Shown: positions 36,802 to 50,456 of the stretch, piece after piece
Numbering within the stretch: the first letter of the stretch is position 1
How the letters are laid out: each line of letters opens with the position of its first letter
NCBI RefSeq assembly: GCF_907164915.1
Contig: NC_061867.1
Coordinates: 1,770,001 to 1,834,000, forward strand
Length of the DNA: 64,000 nt
Origin: Impatiens glandulifera
Taxonomy: Eukaryota; Streptophyta; Magnoliopsida; Ericales; Balsaminaceae
Reading direction: 5' to 3'
The notes under the pieces: model-generated
Database searches by the model: none
Told to the model about the DNA's origin: nothing
The model's input: the letters and a program-made list of their open reading frames with translations, nothing else
Position numbers and translations under genes: made by a program

Positions 36802-38356
36802 CGACGCGTGGTCGTGGTTGTTGACAGAGAAGGATGTATCTTTTTACATGTAGATCTAAAATTATTTTTCTACATATATTATTTCATTATTAATAAAAAA
36901 TAAATAGAAAGTTTTAAATTTAGATAAGTAATATTAATTAATTATTTTTAGGTAGGTATAAATTTTATATATTTAATTGAGGTGTCCATAATGGATGTAT
37001 ACGTGGCAGAGTTTGAGTAGTGGTTTGGCTGTGGCTAGCCAGCTCATGAACCTAGTTGTGAGGGATGACTTGGTAAAATATTATAAATAAATTTAAAAAT
37101 ATTAGTTTTCTTTTTCAATCAGTTAGGTGGTTATTTAAAAATAATATAAATTATTATAAATATATATTAAATAAAATATATTTATATTTTAATTATTGTT
37201 AACTCTATATTAAAAAAAGTAATAATAATTTATGAGAATTAAGATAATCATGCCTTGAACATTTAATTTCAACCGATTGATTGTTTTATCAGTATAATCA
37301 TTTATTCGTTGAATAAACAAATTTAATTCAAAAACATTCTTAAAAATAAAATTATAATAAATTAGGGAAAAATTATGTTCATAATAAATATAATTAATTT
37401 TTTTTTTACCATTTTCTAAATGAATTATTAAATATAATTAAATTTTCTCTTCTAGTCTAGCTGTAACCAAATGTGGTTATTCTCGTCATAAACTCTTGAG
37501 TTCGAGCACCCAAATGTGGTTATTCTCGTCATAAACTCTTGAGTTCGAGCACTGACAAAGTCTTGAGTTCGAACCCGTCAGACGTCAAATTATGCACTTA
37601 GTTAAATGACGCCAAATTCTGCATTTAGTTAAATGAGTAGGTGTGTTTACGAGTTACATACTTAATTCGTTGTCCCACTTTTTTTAAAATATAATTAAAT
37701 TATTAATAATAAATTATTATTATTTCAAAATCTGAATTTATAATAAATAACATCAAGTATTTATTTAAGAGACCTTGGGCTTTATTTTTCAACAGATAAT
37801 TCACTAACACCAGATCAAGTAATACAGACTTCTAACTGATTTAAGATTTAAGTGGATAGTCAAAAAAAAAAAAAAAAAAAAAAAAGTTCAAACTAGATTT
37901 GAGTTCTAATTTTTTCAACAAATTATTATTGAAACTTGTAAGCAAAATTTTGATAACCAGGGTTATATATATATAATTCAAACTTACAGAATAAAAAAAA
38001 GGATCTTTTAGCAATTCAAACATTAAATCCAGTATCCAAATAAGCTAGCTAATTGAAATGGGAATGCTGCTGACAAACCTAGTCAACATTAAGAAGGAAA
38101 GAATTGGAGCTCTTCATTTTATATAGTATGAAAACCGCGTCAAATATGGACATGAAGTATACACTAGATCGATCGACCGACCTGAGAACTAACCCAAACT
38201 GATACTTTGACCCTTTATTGATCAAACCAGACCAACCCGAGCCTGCCTCAACTTGTGACAATGACAAATCCAATAATGTCAGTTTGTATTTTAATGTATA
38301 CAAATATATGCTGCAAAAAATCCCAGCTCTGTTTTTGTTTCTCTTCCGTGACAAAA
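36802..38356. other. Spacer between bZIP and galactosyltransferase genes
   Basis: AT-rich. It holds a 43-bp tandem duplication with tRNA-like box B (37467-37552) and an A-run at 37863-37885. The right end is the 3' UTR region of the galactosyltransferase gene. No gene was found. Confidence 0.6.
37467..37552. repeat. Exact 43-bp tandem duplication with box-B-like core
   Basis: Copies 37467-37509 and 37510-37552 (ccaaatgtggttattctcgt ... cttgagttcgagcac) are identical. A third partial piece (cttgagttcgaaccc) follows at 37562. The left flank reads tagtctagctgtaacc, box-A-like. It looks like a SINE body with an internally duplicated segment. Confidence 0.85.
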
Positions 38357-41300
38357 CTACACAGCTGCACAAACTGCTCCTGAAACGCAAAAATCCCCCC
38401 ACAATCAATACATTTTGAATTCTCAAACGTGATCATCTACATGGGAGAGACAGAAAGTGTACCTGGGGACCATGAGGAGCAACAATACTTTGACTCATCT
38501 ACATGGTTTACATCAAGTCCGATGAACCAGGATCCTACGCTGACATCATCATGGGCATATGTCCGCAACTGTAATCTGTTTGTTTATGACTACACATGTC
38601 ACTTACTTGTTTATGTGATAGCCTGTGCTACAACTAAATTACCTGTTTATTGAAATAAACTGGGCCAGAGCTCGTGTTACAGCATACATCTCACCCGAAG
38701 CATGTCTAAAGTAACTGAGAAAAGAAAAAAGATGGTATCAATTTGTGAGAATAAAAAAGAAAAAAACTTAAGAAATCAGAAAAAGGAGCAGTTACGTTTT
38801 TTTGTCCCCAAATTTCCACCATTCTGGTTCAAACCACTTGTCGGTCCTGAAAATTTACATTAATAATAAATGTGAGGATTCCATGTTCATAGAAATAGCA
38901 AATAAACTAAACATTTCTTTGATATAGAGAGACTCACGGCTCAGAAAAAACTTCGCCCGATTTCATACAACCTATGTAAGCTCGAGGCTTATCCAAATGT
39001 GCAGCAAGTGTAGCGCCTAGAGCATCTGTAGGCCAAAAGATAACCATGATGAATATTTAATCCATTGAATTTACTTAATAGATAAAAGTAACCAGGTAAG
39101 GTTCATTTTTCTGTAATAATTTTGTTTTCTTACATGTCTGGCAACTGGCAAAGAAACAATGGTTCCTATATTAGTAGATTAAGACGAAAATTTCATGAAA
39201 CTATGACCAATATTTATTAAAAATCTTGTCCATAGCCAATTCAAATAAAATCACCAACTTAAAGCAAAAGTAGTAACAATAGAAAATGTTGATAACCAAA
39301 CCCTAATTATAACCAACCAAGCTAAAGTGAAAAAATTCATCCCTAAGAGAGCAAATGTCTCCGATTAAATTCCCACTAAAATTGCCCGGATTGATCTGGG
39401 GTCATGACTCTAAGGGTAATGCTAGCTTTGTCCAAGGAATAAATCATGTTTTCAAGAAAAAAATAAACTAAAAAAAACCTAATTATTCAAGTTGACTGCA
39501 GCTGCATTACATCACAACCAGAATCCCTTTCCATGACCTTAGTGAGTTTACTTGTTCATATGAGAAAATAAATTAAGAAAAGAAAATCAGCAATTTGACA
39601 GTACAAAAAAACTCTAAGGCCTGGTTTGATGAAGGATTATTTATATGAATTTAATCAAAGAACCCATTTTTTTTAATAAAATTTTAAATACAAAAGAATT
39701 TTAGTAATTTAACTAAAATAATCTACTTATACATCAAACAACCTCTAATAGACATAACTCAGAAACACACAATATTTAGTTAATCATGGAAGACATACCA
39801 ATATTTACATAAACATCATCGTTAACCTTAACAAAGAACTCAGCATCCCAGTGCTCCACTGCTTGAGCAAAGAACAGTTTCATCTTCTTTGGTTCCTCCT
39901 GTGGATTCTCTATGTGATCATTCTGGTAAGATGAAAAAGGTAGGTGTTAATTACACAACCTGTATCAGAGTTTATAAACAGATTTGGGCAATGACAGAAA
40001 GTTGTTCATTGTTTCTATGTAGGACCTTACAATAGGATAACAGTTACTGATAATAATAACGAAAACTAAAAAAATAACTTACAAGGATCATGAAGTCGTT
40101 TGTCTGCCTGCTCTCATTGTCAATGTCGCTGTCATTAGTGTCGCCTTTATTTACACTGAATAAATAAAATAAAATTAACCTACATAAATAAAACAATCAT
40201 ACAATCCAATTTAAGCTGATTAAATTAAGGACCTCCTTCCTATAACGAATCGTACAATGATTCCTTTTTCATCCTGATTCTTTAATGCTGCACCTGCAAA
40301 TATCAGTCTCAACATTAATAATAATGTAACTTATATTTGTACATACTATATTATCATACTTTATCTAAAAGAAAAGATAGCCAAGAAACATATAATAGAT
40401 ATAAGTTGTTTTAGTAAATATACAGGTAAAATACATCCAGACTGATCACGTTTCTATAACTATGATATATTTCCACACAAAACATTAGGTTGTGAGTCAT
40501 TTACATAATTAAACAGAATTATGCAAATCTAGCTATCTATTCATTTTAGGGTGGATGGAAGACCTCTATTCTCGGTTTTAATAGGAGTTCATACAAGTGC
40601 TGTTTCTATTTACTATTATCTATGTATAATCAAGTTATATTTCCTGATGAGTGATGACTTTAATTTCAATATCCACATGGAAGCTTGTCAATAGGACTCC
40701 ATTATTCTCTTCTATATATTCCCTCTCCCCAAGTTAAATTCCTTCAATAAAAATATTGCAGTACATAATTATGTATTTGTCCTTATTTCTGTATTTTCCT
40801 TTTCCCAATTATCGCCCTATGCCACAATAGTCATTTAATTCAACTATAAAATTCAAGTCAGTTACATGAATAATGTATTACCAGAATGCATCCAAGCCTT
40901 GCGAATTGCATCTCTGTTCTTCTGGCGACCAAAACTAGAAATAACTCCTATAAGGGCGAGAGGTCTTTTCTTGTCTTGAGTCCCACTGTTTTCTGATAAC
41001 TGTTTAGAAACAAAACCTTCCTGTCCTGCTTTACTCAGATCCCCCTGAAGTGCTGTCAGCTTTTTCAGTTGTTCTCTGGAAAACAATGTGACCATCACTA
41101 GTCCCCCAAATCCATCTTATAAATGAAATGCCAAAAAAAACATAAATATGCAATTAGAAGCTCAAAGTGGATACAGAAGCATAAAAAACCAACACACCTG
41201 CATGCTATAATTTTTAGAGTATCATCGATTGATATGGCAGATTTCCCCTGGAAAAAGAGGGTGAAAATTCGTTAATGGTTCTTTTCCAATATACATCAAT

Positions 41301-42715
41301 GGTACTCTAAGTCTTGTGCAAAATAAAAAGAAAGGATAATTGTCCAAATTGCATATATAACAGAGCCACATGTTACATAATTGTGTTATCATAAACCAAG
41401 GAACGGGAATTTGGTTTGCCAATCTTACATTTTTCTTGACTAGATATGCACCCATTTGGAAACACTTTATGGGTCTAGAATCTAGATCCATATGAGAAAC
41501 CGCCAATAAATTTCTGAATATGAGTCTAACTAAGTTCTATTTTCAAACTTGATCACATTTGGATACTTGACAAAAAGAGGTGTTCTCAATTAAATTTAAT
41601 TATGGTTTCTCATCTAGATCTGGATCCAGATCCATTAGAGTTCAATAACTCTAGACCAACACCATGGGGCTAAATGGGAAGTCATTTTGTATAAAAAAAA
41701 TTAAGTGCTTAACTGGAACTATACATGTTTGTAAGATGTTTATTATCAGCTCTTGAAACAGCATACATGACAAAAGAAGATGAACCCCACATTAATATCT
41801 CAAAAACCACAAATTCCTATTTCTTTTTTTATTCTTTCTTTTTGTTGGATTTTGTTACTCTTTTCATTAATATTACATTCTTTTTTCGTTATGCTCATAA
41901 GCACCAAGTGGAAAACAATTCTCCTTGGTGGACAATGTGGAAGGAGCACAACAAAAGAACATTTGAACGAAAGAGCTTCGGAAAAGAGGATGGGACTATT
42001 TCTCTGTAATGGTTAGAAACTACTTTAAATATAAAAAGACCCCAAAATAACCGATGACATTTTCCATAATAGGGATATAACTTTCTATATTTCTTATCAT
42101 TGTCATGTAATGTTGAAAGCTCCTTGCGTTTCCCTTTTTCGATATTAATGAAACAATGACCTTCTCCAAAAGGATACGAAACTAAGTTCAAATCAAACTA
42201 AAAACAGCATAACTGACCTAAATGAAGGTATAATGTTAACAAGGAAAGAAAATGGAGCATAAATGACAAGATAAGATAATCTACCACAAAATTCATATTT
42301 CTCTACTATAATATATGAAAATGAACTCAATAGCAACTGCACGTATGAAGTTAAATTCAAAACAAGTTAATTAAAGCAAATGACGATTACACAAATTTCA
42401 TAAACAGTACCTGACCAGTTCGCCTATCGAGTTCTTTAATCATATAAACCCTGTTCTGCGAATCAAACCATAACCTGTGAATTACAACACAAATAAACAT
42501 CAAATTACAAAGGAAATATAGAATTTCTTCATCCGTCCATTGAAACAGATCAAAATTGAAGGATCGAACAAACAAAGCAAATGTATACGTTGAGAGCTTG
42601 ACCTGCCAGCGACGTATAAAGAAGCCATGGCGGCAAACATAGAGAAAACGAGCAATGAAATTTGAGATCGGAAAAAAGGACCAGTGAGACGGTTACTTGA
42701 TGGCCGGCTATGCAT
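38357..42715 (-). CDS. HPGT: Hydroxyproline O-galactosyltransferase (GT31, HPGT-type)
   Basis: Twelve exons encode 341 residues: 42603-42715, 42411-42474, 41198-41247, 40882-41075, 40233-40293, 40083-40155, 39799-39922, 38938-39025, 38796-38846, 38643-38714, 38463-38575 and 38357-38379; all phases close. Type II Golgi topology: short cytosolic N terminus, one transmembrane anchor (about 19-36) ending in YVAGRLW, a stem, and a GT31 domain. Seen motifs: DDTLKIIACREQLKKL, KRPLALIGVISSFG, RKAWM, RFVIGRSVNKGD, KVNDDVYVNI with the metal-binding DD at 220-221, AYIGCMKSGEVFSEP, EPEWWKFGDKK, YAHDDVSVGSW and VDESKYCCSSWSP. This matches Arabidopsis HPGT1-3, which add the first galactose to hydroxyproline of arabinogalactan proteins. 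The start is the first in-frame ATG; the frame is open upstream but has no earlier ATG. Confidence 0.93.
39361..39470 (+). mobile_element. SINE-like 3' end in HPGT intron
   Basis: gtaatgctagctttgtccaa, then ggaataaatcatgttttcaa and an A-rich tail, homologous to 824-895. It lies in the intron between exons 38938-39025 and 39799-39922, antisense to the gene. Confidence 0.5.
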
Positions 42716-42899
42716 GTTGAGTACTGTATGATCGATCCTACAGAAGATGATGTATATACGATTAAGAGAGCGGAGAAGTTTGAGATGATTGCTACCGGCG
42801 ATCGGAGATCGGTAATCGGCGACGGGAATCAACGGCGAGTTTACAGATCTGAGATTAACTGACTGTTTGAGATCAAAAATACAAAAGAAATTTCATCAG

Positions 42900-44560
42900 G
42901 ATTGTTATTGTTAGTTGTTAGAGTAACAACAGATTTCAGATTTCTTAAAACATTCAACTGGGCCGGACCCAATAAGTAACGTATCAGGCCATTATTAGAG
43001 CTTAGTTAAGTGCCTGTCTTTATCACTCTGTTTTTTTTTTCTTTTCTTACAATTATTTTTAAAAATAAATAATTATTATAGTTATATACAAAATCAAATT
43101 AAAAAAATAAACATAAATCAAATCAAATAAACTAAATAAATTCAACAACAATTTTTTTTTAAAATGGTTTAGGGTGTTGACACAAACTCATGACAACGAC
43201 GATATGAATTTATGCGGTGGTATCTAGACATGAATTTTTACTTCTAATCTCTTTAGAATAATTTTAAAAATTTATAATATCGAGTTAAGAATTATAAAAA
43301 ATCAAAATAAATAATCAAATGGTACCAGAAAAGTTTATAAAGAATATTTTGAGTTTTAATAAAAATTATCTTTGATGAATGGTTGGAGGGTAGGGTTAGC
43401 CCTTCTATGCATAAATAATTGATATATATAATAAGAGATTCATGGAAGGGTGTCTCTAACTAACAATTTAGTTTCAAGGACTCCAATAAAAAAAAAATTA
43501 AAATTCCATAATTTTATCTCATTTACTTTTAAGAAAATAATGAACATAATCCTAAGAAATGACCAAAAGACAATTAAAGTGTATGAGCAATAAACCTCTC
43601 ATCGTTAGGCTAAAAAAATTATTCATATTATAAAAATTCAGGATAAAAAATTCGATATTAATAAACAATATATAGCAATATAGCATCGAACAAAACACAA
43701 TATCTACTCTAATCTAAATGGTAAAAAAACGAATTAGCCATATATGTTAAAAAAATTATAGAATGTGTCAAGAAAAAAAATCAATTTCCAACTTTAAAAT
43801 AAAAAATATTGTTAAGAGAGAAAGTGTATAAAATATGAGAAAATGATAGAGAATGATAGAGAGAATTTACAAGAAGAAAACCTGACACAAAATTAATCCA
43901 GAAATTTTTTTTCTCTTTTCACTCACATTTTGTGATGCATTCCCAATTTTCATCTCTTTATTATCCCTCTTCAAACAATAATTTGGTTATATTGTTTTAT
44001 TTTGCATTATATATATATATATTTTTATAATATTATGTTTCATTTTTTGTTAGTGCAACTAATTTCCGTAACTCAAACTTAGAACCTAGAAAGACTGAGT
44101 ATATCCAAATTTGTTTATATATTTTTTTTTATGCTAGGCTAGAAGAGATGATTGCATTATTAGTTTACAATATATATTTCTTAATAAAATTATAAAAGAA
44201 TCACATTAATAATATAAACTTATACACGGGATTGTATTAAATTTTTCGATTTTCACCGAAAACATTTTTGAATGGAAATAAGAATTACAGTGAGGTGTGT
44301 GTGGTGTGTTAATGTTACTTTTTCTTAATTAAAAAAATTGTAGGATCATATTATCTCATTTATTACACATGTTATATCTAAATGTTTACTAACTAGAAAG
44401 CAAAAACCTAATTTTTTTTTTTTGTCATTCTGATTAATTTTTTTTCTTTCTAATTTATTTATTTTATAAAAAAAAGTCATCAAAATATATAAATGAGAGA
44501 GAAATTAATAAAAATATATTAAGAAAAATGAAAGTTATTTTAAGGCGGGCAAGCAATGGA
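42900..44560. other. Divergent promoter region between HPGT and ARF genes
   Basis: About 1.8 kb separates the start codon of the galactosyltransferase gene (minus) from the first ARF exon (plus). tgggcc motifs near 42960 (actgggccggaccc) resemble site II elements of housekeeping promoters. 43570-43740 is weakly similar to the dispersed repeat at 5915-6000. The rest is AT-rich filler. Confidence 0.5.
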
Positions 44561-44738
44561 ACTGACGGTTGAGAAAGGAGAGCTTTGAGAGAAAGAGAGA
44601 GAGAGATTTGAAGGTCCATCTTCATCTTCTTCTTCTTCTTCAAACAAACAAACAACTGTGTTCAAGAGAATTGGCATGTGGTTTCTCTCACGTTCAGTTT
44701 TCCATGAGATCTGTTTCCATCCGAAAAAGCAATTTCTT

Positions 44739-46927
<2,189 letters not shown>

Positions 46928-47519
46928 TAATCGGTCTAACAAGTGGATCATGTCACGAAATAAACTCGGGTTCTTGAACTGTTGCTGTCCACATGGAGAT
47001 GTCGTAAGTTTGAATTTGATTTCCGTTTATTGTTAAGAGTACTCTCTAATGTTGTTTTTGCTTGATTAATTGTCTATGTTCTTTTTTCATTATGTTTTGC
47101 TAAAAATTACCTATGTTTCTTAGTAGTCTAACAACATTTATTTATGTAAAACATTACTTGTTTATTTCAGCATTCAAAACATTTGTACCATAGTTACTAC
47201 TCATTCATAACTATTTACTAAGTATTTTTTGTACCAACCGATTCAATCCAAACTGTAAACATCTAATTTATCGAATATAAGATTTTGATATAAAAAAAAT
47301 CAACATATTATGGTCAAATAAAGTTTATTCAAATATTCAATCTGTTTAATATATATCAAGTTTATGTAACTTTCCACATCCATTATCAATTCAATAATCA
47401 GTGACATAATTTAAATCAAATTACCCTTATTTTATCATCAAAATCAAATAGAAAAAGTACATAAAAACCCACCTTATTAGACTTTCTGCATTTCCATCTT
47501 CTGGCTGAACCACGAACCA
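46928..47519. other. Convergent 3' region of ARF and V-ATPase E genes
   Basis: Holds the ARF 3' UTR (+) and the subunit E 3' UTR (-) in under 600 bp. At 47360-47375 tttatgtaactttcca repeats the terminal motif of the ARF leader-intron units. No gene was found. Confidence 0.6.
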
Positions 47520-48651
47520 TCATGCAACAACAATTTCACCAAATAGCCACTTACGAATCTACAATAGCAAAACAATTAGATGTTCAAGTTCATCTATTCG
47601 ATTAATCCATTCAAAATCGGTTCATTACAATAATAATAACAATGTACCTCAGGAAGTTTCCTGCGAAATACAACATCCAATCTCGCATCAAGGGTGTTCT
47701 CAAACACAATTTTCCCATCTCGAGAAGCCAACACAACACCACCCGAGCTGAAAAGAATTGAGTTTGGGTTTGAGTTCTAAGTTTAAGTTTATTCATATAT
47801 AACCACAAAAGAGACAATGTATTACCAAGAAAGAGCATGAACATTAACATGGGAAGGAGCAGGAGGAAGATGAACATTGTCAACAATGATCTCACTCGGA
47901 TCCACATCAACTTTCTCTGCATATTCTTCTATCGACGAGTCCAAAACATGATCCAAATTATGCAAATCCTCCTTACGACATCGCAATAACACTGCAGGCT
48001 CCTTTAGCCTCACTAAACTCTACGCAATTATACAAATTGTTACATCACATAACATTCCAATGTTGAATGAAGATAAAATGATCAATTTCGATACCTGAAC
48101 AATAAGTTCTTTCAGAAGCTTCCTATATGTATGATGATCTTGGCTCACGAACAAAAGTTCCTTTGCTGCTGCATCTTTCATATAGTTAACAACATCATCC
48201 TGCGCCTGCAGAACCTTAATTCTCGAAGCATTAAGCTGCATCGAGTATTCTCTGAAATAAATAGATTCATCTTCAATCTCTCAATTAACTATCAAGTATA
48301 AAGAACAAAATTCATAATCTCTATAGTATTCGATAAGATCAAATCATATTCTCATTTACATACATTTTCTTGCGGATTTCAACTTGTTTCTCTTTGCGTT
48401 CATACTCTTGTCTGATCTTCTTCTTCTCAGATTCTACCAATTGTAACTTCTCAATGTTGAATTCCTACAAATTAACCGTTTCATTTCACTTCCGATGATT
48501 AAACTTTTCAAAAATCTTAGTTGATCCGGTAATTGATTAGGAAATTTACCTCTTCGGCGGAAAGATGGATCTCGTTGGATTTCTCTTCCGCTTCTTGGCG
48601 GATGAATCTGACCATCTGATGGATCTGCCTGGTGACATCTGCGTCGTTCAT
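47520..48651 (-). CDS. VHA-E: V-type proton ATPase subunit E
   Basis: Six exons (48550-48651, 48364-48464, 48095-48251, 47826-48019, 47648-47747, 47520-47558) encode 230 residues, the normal family length. The start MNDADVTRQIHQMVRFIRQE and the following EAEEKSNEI are invariant in plant subunit E. A long charged alpha-helix (about 15-90, EKLQLVESEKKKIRQEYERK) forms the peripheral stalk coiled coil with subunit G. The C-terminal globular part has VRLKEPAVLLRCRK and SGGVVLASRDGKIVFENTLD, then LDVVFRRKLPEIRKWLFG before the stop. The protein links V1 to Vo as part of the stator in vacuolar and trans-Golgi proton pumps. The terminal GEIVVA is slightly unusual but has the right length. Its promoter lies at 48652-48850. 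Confidence 0.97.
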
Positions 48652-48719
48652 TGTCGATTCGTTCGATGAAGAACAATGTAGATCTAGAAAGAGAAGGAAG
48701 GAGTCTCAAGAATCAAATC

Positions 48720-50456
48720 TTGTTGGATCTTAAAGAGTAGATAATGGCGTATTCATATGCTCTCGCGAAGTTGCCGGAGTTATGAGATTTTGAAAATCTT
48801 GCTGAATTGTTTATTAGCTGGTTTTTAACTTTTTGTTCCTTTTCAAATAATTACTATTCAAATTGCATTATATTAATAAAGTTTAAAATAGTGTTATAAT
48901 AATAAAAAATTAAATTAAATACAAATAAAATTGATATTTAGAAAACAAAATGAATTAAATATCCGTTTATACAATTTTATTAAATAATTATTTTTTATTT
49001 TAGATAATATGGTATAACTGTGTAACACGTGGTTTCTCGATACTGAACGGGCGGGACGGGAATGGTAGTAAAAAAAATCTCCGAAATAGAATGAGACGGG
49101 GATGGTAAACACATTCTCCGTCCCATTTTCATTCCTAATGACAATTATAATTTTGTCAGTAGTTTTCAATTTCAATGTTAAGGACAAATTTTTCTCGGTC
49201 GAGGAATATGTTATGTTCCTGTTCCGAATAATAATAAACACAATTAAATATGTAATATCATTAATATATTTATTTATTTTTTATATGTAAAATAATTTTA
49301 AATTTATTTCATTTTAATATATAAATTTTTATATATATTATAATATATATAATATTAAAAAATTCGTTTATATAATATTGTTAAATATTTTTTTTTAACC
49401 TGATAAATTGGTGTTGTGAAAATTCTCCAATACCGAACCTGATGAGAATTGATAGTAAAAATATCTCTTCCGGTAAAATGGGGCCTATTCATGACCATTA
49501 ACTCCATATAAAAGAATTCTAAACATAATAAAATTAAATAGTTCAAAGACATAAATAATGATAAGTTTTTTTTTAATAATATTTAGAATAGAAGAGAAAA
49601 ATAATAATTTTACACTAAATTTGTAGAGTTGATTGTTTATTAAATTATTGAATAATAGAGTTTTAATTAATTTGATCTAATATAAAATAATATTTCTCTT
49701 TTTTATTAAGTTAAGCTTATTTTGATTTATTATAAATGTTAATTTATTATTATTTTAATAATAATACTTAACAAGTTTACTTAATAAGACTTAGTCTATT
49801 TGAAATTATTATTATTTTGGTTTGAATTTGAATTCAAATTTTGATAAAACTTGTCAATATATATATTTTTAAAATATTTATTATCTCAAACATATTATCT
49901 AAATTTAAATAAGATAATATTTTAAAAAATAATATAATTTTCAAAACATATACATCAAATATTATATTTAGATATATATATTTATTAAAGTTTTTAATTC
50001 AAACTTATATTTCAAATTCATGTTATAAAAAATTTTCCTATTAAAAACGTTTGAAATTAGAGTTAACCAAAAATAAATTATAGTTAAAACGTGTAAATGA
50101 GGCTGAAATCTAAACAAATTCAAACCTAATTAATTAATTAAAAAAAAAAAAGCCAAAAAAAAAATTGAAAAAAAAGTATTAGAACCTAGAATCATTATTA
50201 ATTGCAAAAGATATATCCATCCCATGATTTAACAAAGTAATCATTAAAGGCACCACCATACCTTTGCCTTTTTGTTTTTTTAACAAACCAAACACACATA
50301 ATTAAATAGAATCATTAAAGGAAATTCTAGGTGACTTCCCATTGTCGGCTTATAAGTTATAACAACAACAACCACCAAAAAACCTTAAATTTCGGTTCTG
50401 TTCAAAAACTATAATTTGAATAAACAAGACAACTAGAAAATACAAACAAAATGCAC
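48720..50456. other. Spacer upstream of V-ATPase E, repeat-bearing
   Basis: 48652-48850 is the probable promoter of subunit E. 48985-49140 (cgggcgggacgggaatggta, gagacggggatgg) and 49375-49500 (ccgaacctgatgagaattga) are two diverged copies of one element in direct order, related to 7300-7430. The remainder is AT-rich. 50200-50456 is the 3' flank of the coiled-coil gene. Confidence 0.55.

Noticed and set aside
42716..42832. N-terminal extension of the galactosyltransferase
   Set aside because: The frame is open but starts at TTG; the first ATG (42715) gives the expected short cytosolic tail before the membrane anchor.
43570..43740. Confident third copy of the 5570-6300 repeat
   Set aside because: Similarity is limited to short AT-rich blocks (attattcatattataaaaat, atcgaacaaaacac) and could be chance.
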